A stretch of 64,000 bases of DNA, taken from positions 2,790,001 through 2,854,000 of the forward strand of contig NZ_VFNC01000001.1 in assembly GCF_006715395.1 (NCBI RefSeq). Reading direction: 5' to 3'. Within the stretch, counting starts at the first letter, position 1, and every line of letters begins with the position of its first letter. This DNA is from Streptomyces sp. SLBN-31. Its GTDB lineage: Bacteria > Actinomycetota > Actinomycetes > Streptomycetales > Streptomycetaceae. Of this stretch, positions 50,401 through 59,924 are shown one piece after another. A model generated the notes under the pieces. It had not been told where the DNA came from, ran no database searches, and worked only from the letters and a program-made list of their open reading frames with translations. The position numbers and the translations under genes were made by a program.

Positions 50401-51209
50401 GCGAGCCCACCACCACTGAGACCACGCAGCCGGAGGTCCCGACTGCGGAACCGGACTTCCTGAAGGTGTCCGGACTGCATGCCGGATACGGCCAGGCCCG
50501 CGTCCTTCAGGGCCTCGACTTCTCCGTCGCCCGCGGCGAGGTCTGCGCGATCCTCGGACCCAACGGCGCGGGCAAGACCACAACACTGCGGGCGCTGAGC
50601 GGCATGGTCCGCGGCCGCGGCTCGGTCACCGTGAACGGCACGGAACTGCTGTGCCGTTCGCCCGAACAGGCCGCCCGGCTCGGCGTGGCGCATGTGCCCG
50701 AGGGGCGGGGCACCTTCAATGAGCTGACCGTCGAGGAGAACCTCCGCGTCGGCGCCCACCTGCGCACCGGCTCCGGATGGCGGAGCCGCGCCGAGCGGGC
50801 GGCCGTGGCCGCCGACCTGGACCGGATCTACGGCCACTTTCCCAAACTGCGCCAACGCTCGCGGCAGGCCGCCGGCAGCCTCAGCGGCGGGGAGCAGCAG
50901 ATGCTCGCCATCGGCAGGGCCCTGATGCTGCGGCCCTCGCTGCTGCTCCTCGACGAGCCGTCCCTGGGCCTCGCGCCACTGGTCACCCGCGAGCTGTTCG
51001 AAATCGTCCGTGCCGTCAACGAGGAGGAACGCACCACCGTGGTCGTCGTCGAGCAGAACGCCCAGCTCGCGCTGGACATCGCGCACCGGGCGCACGTCCT
51101 GGAGGCCGGCCGCCTGGTGCTGTCCGGGCCGGCCCAGCAGATCCGCGAGGACGGGCAGGTCGCCGAGGTCTACCTCGGTGTCTCCCTCGGCTCCCGCAAG
51201 GCCGGGTGA
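50397..51209 (+). CDS. Branched-chain amino acid-type ABC transporter ATPase (LivF-like)
   Basis: A 270-residue ATPase with an unusual Thr/Glu-rich leader of about 20 residues (MSEPTTTETTQPEVPTAEPD). Walker A is GPNGAGKTT (54-62), the signature is SLSGGEQQMLA and Walker B is LLLLDEP. The segment HVPEGRGTFNELTVEENL is typical of LivF. Its ATG overlaps the LivG stop (ATGA). It pairs with LivG as the asymmetric ATPase dimer. Confidence 0.95.
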   Translation: MSEPTTTETTQPEVPTAEPDFLKVSGLHAGYGQARVLQGLDFSVARGEVCAILGPNGAGKTTTLRALSGMVRGRGSVTVNGTELLCRSPEQAARLGVAHVPEGRGTFNELTVEENLRVGAHLRTGSGWRSRAERAAVAADLDRIYGHFPKLRQRSRQAAGSLSGGEQQMLAIGRALMLRPSLLLLDEPSLGLAPLVTRELFEIVRAVNEEERTTVVVVEQNAQLALDIAHRAHVLEAGRLVLSGPAQQIREDGQVAEVYLGVSLGSRKAG

Positions 51210-52096
51210 GCGCTGTGACCGACTTTCTCCAGCAGCTGGTGGAAGGACTGGGCTCCGGCGCGGTGTACGCCAGCCTGGCTCTGGCCCTCGTACTGATTCA
51301 CCGGTTCACGGGCGTCGTCAACTTCGCGCAGGGCGAGCTGGCCATGCTCTCCACGTATGTCGCCTGGCAGTTGGTGGCATCCGGGATGCCGTTCTGGCTG
51401 GCGCTGCCGGTCACCCTCGCGGTGTCCTTCGCCGGCGGCATGCTGGTCGAGCGGATCGTCATCCGCCCCGTGCAGGGCGCGCCCGAGCTGACGGTGGTCA
51501 TCGTCACCGTCGGCCTGTTCATCTTCGTCAACGCGCTGGCCGGCCTCATCTGGTCGTTCACCGTCAAGGACTTCCCGCAGCAGTTCCCCGACGGCGGGCT
51601 CGACCTGGCCGGGGTACGCGTGGACTGGTCGACGCTCGGGATCCTCGGCGTGGTGGGCGTCGTGATGGGCCTGCTGTATCTGCTGTTCCAGCACACCTCC
51701 ATCGGCCTGGTGATGCGGGCCGTCGCCTGCAATCCGGCCTCCGCACGGCTGTCGGGCATCCGGGTGGGCCGGGTCCTGATGCTCGGCTGGGGGCTGGCCG
51801 CGACGGTCGGCGCCGTGTCGGGCGTGCTCGTCGCCCCACTGCTGTTCCTGGAGCCCAACATGATGGGCGGGGTGCTGATCTACGCCTTCGCCGCGGCCAC
51901 CCTCGGAGGCTTCGACAGCCCCGTCGGCGCGGTCGTCGGCGGCCTGTTCGTGGGCGTCGCCGAGACGCTGACCGGGGCGTACGTCGATGTGGTCGGTGCC
52001 GATCTGAAGGTGGGCGTGCCCCTCGTGATCATTCTGGCGGTGCTGCTGGTGCGGCCCCAGGGTCTGTTCGGACGAGCGGCGGTGGAGCGCGCATGA
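51206..52096 (+). CDS. Branched-chain amino acid-type ABC permease (LivH-like)
   Basis: A 296-residue membrane permease with about eight helices: LGSGAVYASLALALVLIHRFTGVVNFAQGELAMLSTYVAW and the coupling region VMRAVACNPASARLSGIRVGRVLMLGWGLA. The GTG at 51206 overlaps the LivF stop (GTGA); a second GTG three codons later is an alternative. It forms the membrane channel with the LivM-like subunit. Confidence 0.94.
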   Translation: MSAVTDFLQQLVEGLGSGAVYASLALALVLIHRFTGVVNFAQGELAMLSTYVAWQLVASGMPFWLALPVTLAVSFAGGMLVERIVIRPVQGAPELTVVIVTVGLFIFVNALAGLIWSFTVKDFPQQFPDGGLDLAGVRVDWSTLGILGVVGVVMGLLYLLFQHTSIGLVMRAVACNPASARLSGIRVGRVLMLGWGLAATVGAVSGVLVAPLLFLEPNMMGGVLIYAFAAATLGGFDSPVGAVVGGLFVGVAETLTGAYVDVVGADLKVGVPLVIILAVLLVRPQGLFGRAAVERA

Positions 52097-53286
52097 GCAC
52101 CCTCACCACGGCACTCGGCACCGACCGGGCCCGGCGGCTGCGAGCCGCGCTCACCGCGCTGCTCGCGGTGGCGGTCGCCTGCGGCGCACCGTTCTACTTC
52201 GCCCCTTTTCAGGTCTTCCAGCTGACCATGGTGCTGCTGTACGCCGTCGCGCTGGCCGGGCTGAACCTGCTGGTCGGCTTCGGCGGGCAGATCTCGCTCG
52301 GGCACGGCGCGTTCTTCGCGGCGGGGGCCTACTCGGCGGCGATCATGCTCGACCGGTACGACACCGGCCACCTGGCCACGCTTCCGGTCGCGGCCGCCGG
52401 ATGCTTCCTGCTGGGCCTCGGGTTCGGAGTGCCCGCGCTGCGGCTGCGTGGGCTGTATCTGGCCCTGGTCACCCTGTCGTTCGCGGTGTTCCTGCCGTCC
52501 CTGCTCAAGCGGCTCGAACCGGTGACGGGCGGCTCCATGGGCCTGACCGTGGACAAGCTGCAGCCACCCGCGTGGAGCGGTCTCGCCGAGGACCAATGGA
52601 TGTACTTCGTCGTCCTCACCGTCGCCGCGGTGGCCCTCTTGCTCGCTCGCAACCTGCTGCGCTCCCGGGTCGGCCGGGCCCTGCTCGCCGTACGGGACAA
52701 CGAGAGTGCCGCCGAGGTCATGGGCGTACGCCTGTCGCTGCACAAGACGCTCGCCTTCGCGTGGAGCGCGATGTTCGCTGGTGTCGCCGGGTGCCTGTAC
52801 ACCTGGGTGATCGGCTTCGTCTCGCCCGACTCCTTCAGCTTCGTGCTGTCCATCACCCTGCTGGCCGGCCTGGTGGTCGGTGGGCTCGGCTCGCTGTACG
52901 GGCCCCTGCTGGGCGCGGCGTTCGTGATGTACGTGCCGAGTGTCTCCCAGGACCTCAGCGAGGCCGCGCCGGGAGTGGTGTTCGGCCTGCTGATCATCAC
53001 GGTGATGTTCGTGGCCCCGACGGGACTTGCCGGTCTGCCGGGCCGTGTCCTGGGAGCCATAGCCCGCCGCCTGCCCCGCACCACTGCCACAGCCACGGCC
53101 ACCGCCACCGTTCTCGACCGGACACCCGAGGCTGAATCCGCGCTCGACGCGGAGCCGGACTCCCCACCCGACGCGGAGCCGAACTCGCAGGCCGAAACCC
53201 GACCCTCCGCGACGCTCACCCCTGCGGACCCCGCAGTAGCCGACGCCGAACCCGTGGGCGCCCCGCCCCGCACGGAAAAGGACTGA
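52093..53286 (+). CDS. Branched-chain amino acid-type ABC permease (LivM-like) with acidic tail
   Basis: A 397-residue permease. Typical LivM segments are NLLVGFGGQISLGHGAFFAAGAYSAA and LLAVRDNESAAEVMGVRLSLHKTLAFAWSAMFAGVAG. After the last helix (FGLLIITVMFVAPTGLAGLPGRVL) comes a non-membrane tail of about 85 residues, rich in Thr, Ala, Glu, Asp and Pro with repeated DAEPDSPPDAEPNS-like units; ordinary LivM proteins lack it. Its ATG overlaps the LivH stop. Confidence 0.93.
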   Translation: MSTLTTALGTDRARRLRAALTALLAVAVACGAPFYFAPFQVFQLTMVLLYAVALAGLNLLVGFGGQISLGHGAFFAAGAYSAAIMLDRYDTGHLATLPVAAAGCFLLGLGFGVPALRLRGLYLALVTLSFAVFLPSLLKRLEPVTGGSMGLTVDKLQPPAWSGLAEDQWMYFVVLTVAAVALLLARNLLRSRVGRALLAVRDNESAAEVMGVRLSLHKTLAFAWSAMFAGVAGCLYTWVIGFVSPDSFSFVLSITLLAGLVVGGLGSLYGPLLGAAFVMYVPSVSQDLSEAAPGVVFGLLIITVMFVAPTGLAGLPGRVLGAIARRLPRTTATATATATVLDRTPEAESALDAEPDSPPDAEPNSQAETRPSATLTPADPAVADAEPVGAPPRTEKD

Positions 53287-53291
53287 ATCAC

Positions 53292-54569
53292 ATGCGTAAG
53301 ACCACCGCTCTGCGGGCTGCCGCAGCCGCCACCGCCGCCCTGCTCACCGCGACCGCCTGCAGCAGTCAGCGAGGGCAGGACACCCAGGACACCGCCGCCG
53401 ACGGCGCGTGCAAGGGGCAGCAGACCACCGGCATCACGGACAAGACCATCAAGCTCGGCGGGATCTACCCGCTGTCGGGACCGGCCTCCGCGTACGGCAC
53501 GATCAGCAAGGGTGTCGCCGCCTACTTCAAGTACGTCAACGACAAGGGCGGCATAGACGGCCGCAAGGTGCAGTTCGTCGTCCGTGACGACGGCTACCAG
53601 CCGCCCAAGGCGGTCGAGGAGGCCCGCAGACTCGTCGAGCAGGAGAAGGTCTTCGCGGTGTTCCAGACGCTGGGCACCCCGTCCACGGCGGCCGTGTGGG
53701 ACTACCTGAACAAGCAGAAGGTGCCGCAGCCCTTCGTCGCCACGGGTGCCTCCGTCTGGGGCAGCGACGACAAGCACCCCTGGACCATCGGGTGGCAGCC
53801 CAACTACGTGGCCGAGGCACGGGTATACGCCAAGTACCTCAAGGAGGAGAAGCCGAACGCCAAGGTCGCGGTCCTCTACCAGAACGACGACTTCGGCAAA
53901 GACCTGCTGGGCGGGTTCAAGAAGGCCGTCGCCAGCAGCGGCATCAAGGTGGTCGCCGAGGAGAGCTACGAGGTCACCGACCCGTCCGTGTCCGCGCAGA
54001 TGGCGAGCCTGGCCCGCTCCGAGGCGGACGTCCTGCTCGACATCACCACCCCGAAGTTCGGCAGCCAGGCCCTCGCCGCCGACGCCAAGAACACCAAGTG
54101 GAACCCGCTGCACATCGTCAACAACGTGTCCTCGTCCGCCGCCGTGCTCCAGCCTGTCGGGTTCAAGAATGTCCAGGGTGTGGTCTCGGCGACCTACTTC
54201 AAGGACCCCGCCGACCCGCAGTGGGCCGACGACCAGGAGATGAAGGCGTACCAGGACGCACTGCACAAGTACGCGCCCGGCTCCGACCCGGCCAACCAGT
54301 TCAACGCCTACGGCTGGGCCGTCGCCTCCAGCCTGCACAAGGCGCTGGACGCGATGAAGTGCCCGACCAGGGAGGGGCTGCGGGACGCGGTGCGTGACCT
54401 GAAGGGCGTGAAGGTGGGGATGCTGCTGCCCGGCGTCACGCTGTCCACGGGCCGCGACGACGCCTTCCCGATCGAGACGATGCAGCTGATGCGGTTCAAG
54501 GGCGAGCGGTGGCAGCTGTTCGGCAAGCCGGTGGACACCCGTAAGGAGTTCGGCCCGCTGGCGAAGTGA
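53292..54569 (+). CDS. Branched-chain amino acid-type ABC substrate-binding lipoprotein
   Basis: A 425-residue binding protein of the Leu/Ile/Val (Peripla_BP_6) type. The signal peptide ends in a lipobox at Cys23 (LLTATAC). The sequence KLGGIYPLSGPASAYGTISKGVAAYFKYVNDKGGIDGRKVQFVVRDDGYQP is characteristic. Related receptors bind amino acids, but also amides, urea and aromatic acids, so the ligand is open. It is last of the importer operon, 5 bp after livM, and is followed by a strong terminator. Confidence 0.94.
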   Translation: MRKTTALRAAAAATAALLTATACSSQRGQDTQDTAADGACKGQQTTGITDKTIKLGGIYPLSGPASAYGTISKGVAAYFKYVNDKGGIDGRKVQFVVRDDGYQPPKAVEEARRLVEQEKVFAVFQTLGTPSTAAVWDYLNKQKVPQPFVATGASVWGSDDKHPWTIGWQPNYVAEARVYAKYLKEEKPNAKVAVLYQNDDFGKDLLGGFKKAVASSGIKVVAEESYEVTDPSVSAQMASLARSEADVLLDITTPKFGSQALAADAKNTKWNPLHIVNNVSSSAAVLQPVGFKNVQGVVSATYFKDPADPQWADDQEMKAYQDALHKYAPGSDPANQFNAYGWAVASSLHKALDAMKCPTREGLRDAVRDLKGVKVGMLLPGVTLSTGRDDAFPIETMQLMRFKGERWQLFGKPVDTRKEFGPLAK

Positions 54570-54572
54570 GCC

Positions 54573-54622
54573 GGCGGGGGCGGTCCCGGTCGATGCCCTG
54601 ACCCCTCGGGACCGCCCCCGCC
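54573..54622 (+). terminator. Terminator of the importer operon
   Basis: A perfect 16-bp stem (54573-54588 with 54607-54622, starting GGCGGGGGCGG) and an 18-nt loop directly follow the stop codon of the binding-protein gene. It ends the five-gene operon. Confidence 0.88.
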
Positions 54623-54681
54623 CCCGCCCCGTCAGCTGAGGTGGAGCGGACCGGCGGCATCCATGCCGGCGGCCCTCGTGC

Positions 54682-55169
54682 TCAGACGGGGCGCCCGAGG
54701 CATCGCCGTGACCAGGTGGCCGCGGGCAGGCGTGCGTCCCGGTGCAGTTCGTCGGCGGCGAGCAGCAGATGGGCGTCGGCAGGCGCCCACCCCTGGGCGT
54801 CCGGGCCTGCGCCGATCCGCCGGATCTCCTCGTCGGTGACCCCGGCGGCCCGGGCCAGCGGTACATGCCGTCAACATTCGTAGGCTGCCCGGGTGTTGTA
54901 CGCGGTGCGCAGGATCAGCAGTTCCCTGGTCCGGGAGGGAAGACGGCCGTCGCGCAGCAGATGGCTGCCGAACGGCAGGAAGTGCCGGAACAGGTCGGGG
55001 TGCCGTACCAAGGTGGTGAAGACGTTGGTGAGGCGGCCGTCGGCGTCGCGGGGAATCAGGGCGAGCAACTCCCGGGTGGCCGGTCCCAGTCGTCCTCGGC
55101 CGGCGGCGTGAGCCGTGGGCCGGTGTCGGCGCCGGCGTGGTGGGGGTGGTCATGGTGCTCGTCGGTCAT
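54682..55169 (-). pseudogene. Carboxymuconolactone decarboxylase family gene with two lesions
   Basis: The start ATG at 55167-55169 opens MTDEHHDHPHHAGADTG...EDDWD. Near 55079 a missing base shifts the frame; the family sequence resumes as RELLALIPRDADGRLTNVFTTLVRHPDLFRHFLPFGSHLLRDGRLPSRTRELLILRTAYNTRAAYE. A TGA at 54871-54873 then interrupts it where Trp-Gly is expected, after which RHVPLARAAGVTDEEIRRIGAGPDAQGW..ADAHLLLAADELHRDARL continues in frame to 54682. The last 25-40 residues of the family are absent. With two independent lesions it is certainly non-functional as a single chain. Confidence 0.85.
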
Positions 55170-56193
55170 GGCGGTCTCCGCGCCGTACCGGGCCGTCAGA
55201 GCCGTACCGAACGGCGGCCTCGGTCCTGACGTGCTCGTACGCTCCCTGGAGTCCCACGCCCGCAGGACCGGCCGAGGCGCGCTGCTCACCGTGCTGGACG
55301 ACGCCGTCGCCGGAGTCGTCGAGGCGAAGCCGGAGACGGGCGACCTGGAGGTGACGGCGGGGCTCGGCCCGCCGACGGACCTCACCGCGGCGCACCGCTC
55401 CTTCCGTACCGCCGGCCGGCTGTTGGATGCCGCCCGTGCGTACGGTCTGCGCGGCGTGTACGACCTGAGCGACCTGTCCTGGCGCGTGGCCGTCGTCTCC
55501 GAACCGGAACTCGCCGAGTTGCTGATCGACCGCTATCTGCGCCCACTGGAGGCGGAGGGTGAGTTCGGAGCGCTCATCGAGGAGTCGGTGCGGGGATACC
55601 TGCAGAAGGGGCGGCACATCCGTGAGGTCGCCCGCAGCGCACACGTCCATGTCAACACCGTCCGCTACCGGCTGCGCCGGTTCGAGGAGCTGACCGGTGT
55701 CGGCCTGGGCAGTGCGGATACAGCTGTGGAGCTCAGCTGGGCCCTGGCGGCACGCGACCTGAGGACACCCCCGCGCGGCCCGGCGGGCCCTGTTCATGGC
55801 GCGGTCCCGTGGCGGCGGGCTACGGACGTTGTCAGAGTGGGACTGTGCCGGTACAGCGGTGGAGAAGCGGATGACGGAGTTCAGCGAAAGCCACGACGAT
55901 CCGTTCGCCCTGCACCTCGTCGCCCTGGCGGTGCTCGACGACCGGGGAGTCGTGATCGGATGGAACCGGCGGGCGCAGGAGCTGCTCGGCCATTCCGACA
56001 CGGCCGTGCTCGGCCGTCCGGCCTTCGAGGTCCTTGTCGGCCCGAGCGAAATGCCGGCCGCCAGGGAGGCCGCGGCAAAGTGCAGGAAGGCCGGCGGCTG
56101 GTTCGGGGTGCTGAAGGTGCGCCACCGCGACGGGCGGCTCGTGGAGATGGGGCTCAGGGCCCATGCGCTCTCCCGCGACGGCCAGGCCTCTGA
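55168..56193 (+). pseudogene. Truncated PucR-family regulator gene
   Basis: Readable homology covers about 55230-55760: SLESHARRTGRGALLTVLDDAVAGVVEAKP, AAHRSFRTAGRLLDAARAYGLRGVYDLSDLSWRVAV, and the complete C-terminal helix-turn-helix GYLQKGRHIREVARSAHVHVNTVRYRLRRFEELTGVGL. The N-terminal sensor domain normal for PucR regulators is missing. The frame has lost its natural stop and runs on to 56193, inside the next gene. The only nearby ATG (55168) is back to back with that of the broken CMD gene. It is probably a relic, though a DNA-binding fragment could still be made. Confidence 0.65.
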
Positions 56194-58291
56194 GTGGCTA
56201 CTGGCCGGGGCACTCGCGGCCGACGTCCTGGAGTGGCAGCGGGACCGTGCGGTCCTCGACGGTCTGTACCGCCAGTGCCCGATCGGACTGGTCGTGCACG
56301 GCACCGACCTGAGGCTTCTCAGGGTCAACCGGGCCATCGAACGCTTCAGCGGCGTCCCCGCGGCGGGCTTCGAGGGGCTGCCCAGCGGGCAGATGCTCAT
56401 CCCCGACGACGCACGCAAGGCCCTGGACCGGGTGCGCCAGGTGATGGAGACCGGCAGACCGCTCGTCTACTCCGAGCAGTTCGTCCGCCTGGAGCAGGAT
56501 CCGGGACGGGAACGGGTCGCCCTGGTCTCGTCCTTCCGCATGGAGGATCCCGCGGGCCGCGTCCTGGGCGTGGCCGAGATGATTGAGGACATCACCGACC
56601 GTCATCGGGCCCAGCGCCGGCTCGCGCTCCTCGACCAGGCCGGCAGCCGTATCGGAACCACCCTCGACGTGGCGGAGACCGCCAGGGAACTCGCCGAGGT
56701 GATGGTGCCCCACCTCGCCGACCACGCGTCGGTGGACCTGCTCCAGCCGGTGACGCGCGGCGAGGAACTGGCACCGGCCCTGGCGGGGCCCGTCGTACGG
56801 CTCGGCGCCAGCAGCGTGGGGGCCCAGCAACCCGGCCCACCGCACCCCCACGGCGAGCCGGTGGACTTCGCGTCCGACTCACCCCAGGCCAGGTGCCTGT
56901 CCGAAGGGCGGCCCGTCCTGGAACCTGTGCTGCCGCCCGAATCGCTCTCGACGGAAGGCCACCAGGGAGCCCACGCTCCGGACCTGAGCGTCCACTCGCT
57001 GATCGTCGTACCCCTCGCCGCGCGCGGCATGGTGCTGGGCGTGATGACCCTGTGGCGTTCGCGCCGCCCCGACCCCTTCGAGGCGGACGATCTCACCCTC
57101 GCCCAGGAACTCGCCTCGCGCGCCGCCGTCGCCATCGACAACGCCCGGCGCTTCACCCAGCAACAGCAGACCGCGTTCACCCTGCAGAGCAGCCTGCTGC
57201 CCCGGGCGGTCCCGGACCAGCCGGCCGTCGAGGTGGCCCTGCGGTATCTGCCGGCCAGCGCGGCTCCGGGCCTGGGCGGCGACTGGTTCGACGTGATCCC
57301 CCTGTCCGGGGCCCGGGTCGCCCTCGTCGTCGGCGACGTGGTGGGACGCGGCATCCACGCGGCCGCCACCATGGGCCGGCTGCGCACTGCCGTACACACC
57401 CTCGCGAGCCTCGACCTGGAACCGGACGAGGTCCTCTCCCGGCTGGACGACATGGTCAACCTGCTGGCCGTCGAACAGGAGGCGGCGGGCGAACGGCCCG
57501 TCGGCGAGCAGGTCGTCGGCGCCACCTGCCTGTACGCCGTGTACGACCCGGTCTCGCGGCGGTGTTCCGTGGCCCGCGCCGGCCACCCGCCGCCCGTGGT
57601 GACCACTCCGGACGGACACGTCGCACCGCTCGACCTGCCCGCCGGCCCGCCGCTCGGCCTGGGCGGCCTGCCCTTCGAGGCCCGGGAGGTCGAACTGGCC
57701 GAGGGAAGCCTGCTGTGCCTGTACACCAACGGCGTCATCGGCGAACGCCACCTCGACCCCGACGCGGGCCTGTCCAAACTGTGCGCGGCGCTCACCCGCC
57801 CGGCGGACGCCCTGGAGCGAACATGCCAGGCTGTGGTCGACTCGCTCGTACCGTCGCGCCCCAGCGACGACGTCGCCCTGCTGATCGCCCGTACGCGCAT
57901 GCTGCCGCAGGACGACGTCGCCTCGTGGCAGCTGCCGCCGGAGCCGGCCAGCGCCGCCCGCGCACGGGCGCTGACCTCGGCCAAGCTGACCGAATGGGGT
58001 CTGGAGCATCTGGCGTTCACCACCGAGCTCATCGCCAGCGAACTGGTCACCAACGTGTACCGGTACGCCAGCGGCCCCGCGACTCTGCGGCTGATCCGTG
58101 AACGGACCCTGGTGTGCGAGGTCAGCGACACCAGCCACACCTCCCCCCACCTGCGCCGCGCCCGTACGACCGACGAGGGCGGGCGCGGCCTGTTCCTGGT
58201 GGCGCAGATGGCCGAACGCTGGGGCACCCGCTACACCCGCGAGGGCAAGACCGTGTGGACCGAGCAGTCACTGACCGGCATGCTCACCTGA
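55871..58291 (+). CDS. PAS-PAS-GAF-SpoIIE phosphatase with C-terminal ATPase (anti-sigma-like) domain
   Basis: An 806-residue signalling protein. Domains in order: PAS (about 12-118), second PAS (about 129-245, ending VAEMIEDITDRHRAQ), GAF (about 255-432), PP2C-type SpoIIE phosphatase (about 440-675, with GGDWFDV Asp471, GDVVGRG Asp489 and the late PSDDVALL), and a HATPase_c domain of RsbW/SpoIIAB type (about 690-800, N-box ELIASELVTNVYRYA and G-box DEGGRGLFLV). It can dephosphorylate an anti-anti-sigma factor while carrying its own kinase-like module. The ATG at 55871 follows GGAGAAG. The partner and the sensed signal are unknown. Confidence 0.93.
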   Translation: MTEFSESHDDPFALHLVALAVLDDRGVVIGWNRRAQELLGHSDTAVLGRPAFEVLVGPSEMPAAREAAAKCRKAGGWFGVLKVRHRDGRLVEMGLRAHALSRDGQASEWLLAGALAADVLEWQRDRAVLDGLYRQCPIGLVVHGTDLRLLRVNRAIERFSGVPAAGFEGLPSGQMLIPDDARKALDRVRQVMETGRPLVYSEQFVRLEQDPGRERVALVSSFRMEDPAGRVLGVAEMIEDITDRHRAQRRLALLDQAGSRIGTTLDVAETARELAEVMVPHLADHASVDLLQPVTRGEELAPALAGPVVRLGASSVGAQQPGPPHPHGEPVDFASDSPQARCLSEGRPVLEPVLPPESLSTEGHQGAHAPDLSVHSLIVVPLAARGMVLGVMTLWRSRRPDPFEADDLTLAQELASRAAVAIDNARRFTQQQQTAFTLQSSLLPRAVPDQPAVEVALRYLPASAAPGLGGDWFDVIPLSGARVALVVGDVVGRGIHAAATMGRLRTAVHTLASLDLEPDEVLSRLDDMVNLLAVEQEAAGERPVGEQVVGATCLYAVYDPVSRRCSVARAGHPPPVVTTPDGHVAPLDLPAGPPLGLGGLPFEAREVELAEGSLLCLYTNGVIGERHLDPDAGLSKLCAALTRPADALERTCQAVVDSLVPSRPSDDVALLIARTRMLPQDDVASWQLPPEPASAARARALTSAKLTEWGLEHLAFTTELIASELVTNVYRYASGPATLRLIRERTLVCEVSDTSHTSPHLRRARTTDEGGRGLFLVAQMAERWGTRYTREGKTVWTEQSLTGMLT

Positions 58292-58307
58292 CCCTCTCAG
58301 GCCGCGG

Positions 58308-59924
58308 TCATTCCGCTGCGGCGAGCAGCCGTGCCTCGCTCTCGTCGTACAGTCGCCGGTTCACCCGGCTGTCGGCGGCGCGGCGCCGGTGGTCCAGGCG
58401 GCTGCCCAGCCACCCGGCCAGGTAGCCGAACGGGATGGAGATCAGCCCGGTCGACTGCATCGGGAACAGGTCGAAGTCGGCGTTCGGGAAGACGGCGGAC
58501 GGTGTGCCCGAGACGGCCTTGGAGAAGATCATGAGCAGCAACGCGCAGGCCGCACCGCCGTAGAGGGTGGCGAGCAGGCCGGTGCGTGTGAATCCGCGCC
58601 AGAACAGGGAGTAGGTGAGCGCGGGTGCCACCGCCGACGCGCCCACGCAGATGGCCAGAGTGGTCAGCACACCGACGTTCCAGTTCTGGACGACCGTGGC
58701 GAGCCCGATGGCCACGGTTCCCACGCCCACGCTCGTCCACGCCGCCACCGTCATCTCCGTACGCGGCTCGGCCTGTCCCCGCCGGGCCGCGTGGGCGAAC
58801 AGGTCGTGGGCGAGCGAGGAGGCCGCGGCCAGAGTCATCCCCGCGACCGACGACAGCAGGGTGATGAACACCATGCCCGCCACGGCCGAGTAGAGAATCG
58901 TCGTGCCCGCGGAGGAGGAGGCTCCGCCGAGCACCTGCGACAGCATGAGCACCGACGTCCGGCCCTGCGGGTCGGCCGCGGTGATGTCCCGCGATCCCAC
59001 CAGCGCCGCCGCGCCCGTACCCATGACGATCACGAGCAGACAGAACGTGGTGACCGTGCCGACCGCCCACGACATGGAGCGACGCACGGCCGGCACGTCC
59101 TGCGCGGAGTACAGACGCATCGTGATGTGGGGGAGACAGGCCACGCCGAGGACCACGGTGATCTGGAGACCGACGAAGTCCAGCCGGTCGACGGCCGAGG
59201 TGCCCAGCTGAAGGCCCTGCTGGAGGAAGGCCGGGCCCGCGCCGCTGCCCTGCTGCGCCGCCCTGAGGACGTCGCCGGGATTCCAGTCGAAGCGGTTCAG
59301 CACCAGAGCGGCGATGACGAAACTGGTGCCGATCAGTATCACGATCTTGATCATCTGGATGAGCGCAGTGCCCCGCATACCGCCGAGCGCCGCGTAAATG
59401 ATCATCAGGCTGCCGACGATGACGATGCAGGCCGTCCTGGCGCCCGCCACGTGCGGGATGTCCAGGATGAAGGTGAGCAGTGACCCGGCCCCGGAGAGCT
59501 GGACGACGAGGAAGGGCACGGTCGCCGAGAGCGTCACGACGCAGGCGGCGACCCGCACCGCCCGCCCGGGCATGTTGCGGGCCAGGACGTCACCCATGGT
59601 GAATTGGCCGGCGTTGCGCAGGGGTTCGGCCAGCAGGAACATCAGCAGGACCAGGGACAGGGCCGTGCTGACCGCGAGGACATAGCCGTCGTAACCGGCG
59701 AGCGCGATGATGCCCGTCGTGCTCAGGACCGTGGCCGCGGAGATGTAGTCGCCCGCGATCGCCAGGCCGTTCTTGAGCGGGGTGAGCGAGCGGTAGCCGG
59801 TGTAGAAGTTCGTCAGGTCGTCGCGTTCCGGTCCCGCCATCACGCACATCATCAGCGTGAGGGTGACCAGTGTGGTGAACAGGACCAGGACGACAGCCTG
59901 CGTCCCGGGGCTGAAGTCGTTCAT
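58308..59924 (-). CDS. Solute:sodium symporter (ActP-like)
   Basis: A 538-residue SSS-family transporter with about 13 helices. The segment DDLTNFYTGYRSLTPLKNGLAIAGDYISAATVLSTTGIIALAGYDGYV matches cation/acetate symporters, as does LLTFILDIPHVAGARTACIVIVG further on. The usual substrate class is acetate and other short monocarboxylates. Its start overlaps the end of the DUF485 gene (ATGA), the pairing known for ActP-YjcH. The 16-bp operator upstream of DUF485 likely controls both. Confidence 0.92.
   Translation of the reverse strand: MNDFSPGTQAVVLVLFTTLVTLTLMMCVMAGPERDDLTNFYTGYRSLTPLKNGLAIAGDYISAATVLSTTGIIALAGYDGYVLAVSTALSLVLLMFLLAEPLRNAGQFTMGDVLARNMPGRAVRVAACVVTLSATVPFLVVQLSGAGSLLTFILDIPHVAGARTACIVIVGSLMIIYAALGGMRGTALIQMIKIVILIGTSFVIAALVLNRFDWNPGDVLRAAQQGSGAGPAFLQQGLQLGTSAVDRLDFVGLQITVVLGVACLPHITMRLYSAQDVPAVRRSMSWAVGTVTTFCLLVIVMGTGAAALVGSRDITAADPQGRTSVLMLSQVLGGASSSAGTTILYSAVAGMVFITLLSSVAGMTLAAASSLAHDLFAHAARRGQAEPRTEMTVAAWTSVGVGTVAIGLATVVQNWNVGVLTTLAICVGASAVAPALTYSLFWRGFTRTGLLATLYGGAACALLLMIFSKAVSGTPSAVFPNADFDLFPMQSTGLISIPFGYLAGWLGSRLDHRRRAADSRVNRRLYDESEARLLAAAE

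Noticed and set aside
50777..51205. Extension of the LivH-like frame upstream into livF
   Set aside because: No permease homology there; the GTG at 51206 overlaps the livF stop as elsewhere in this operon.
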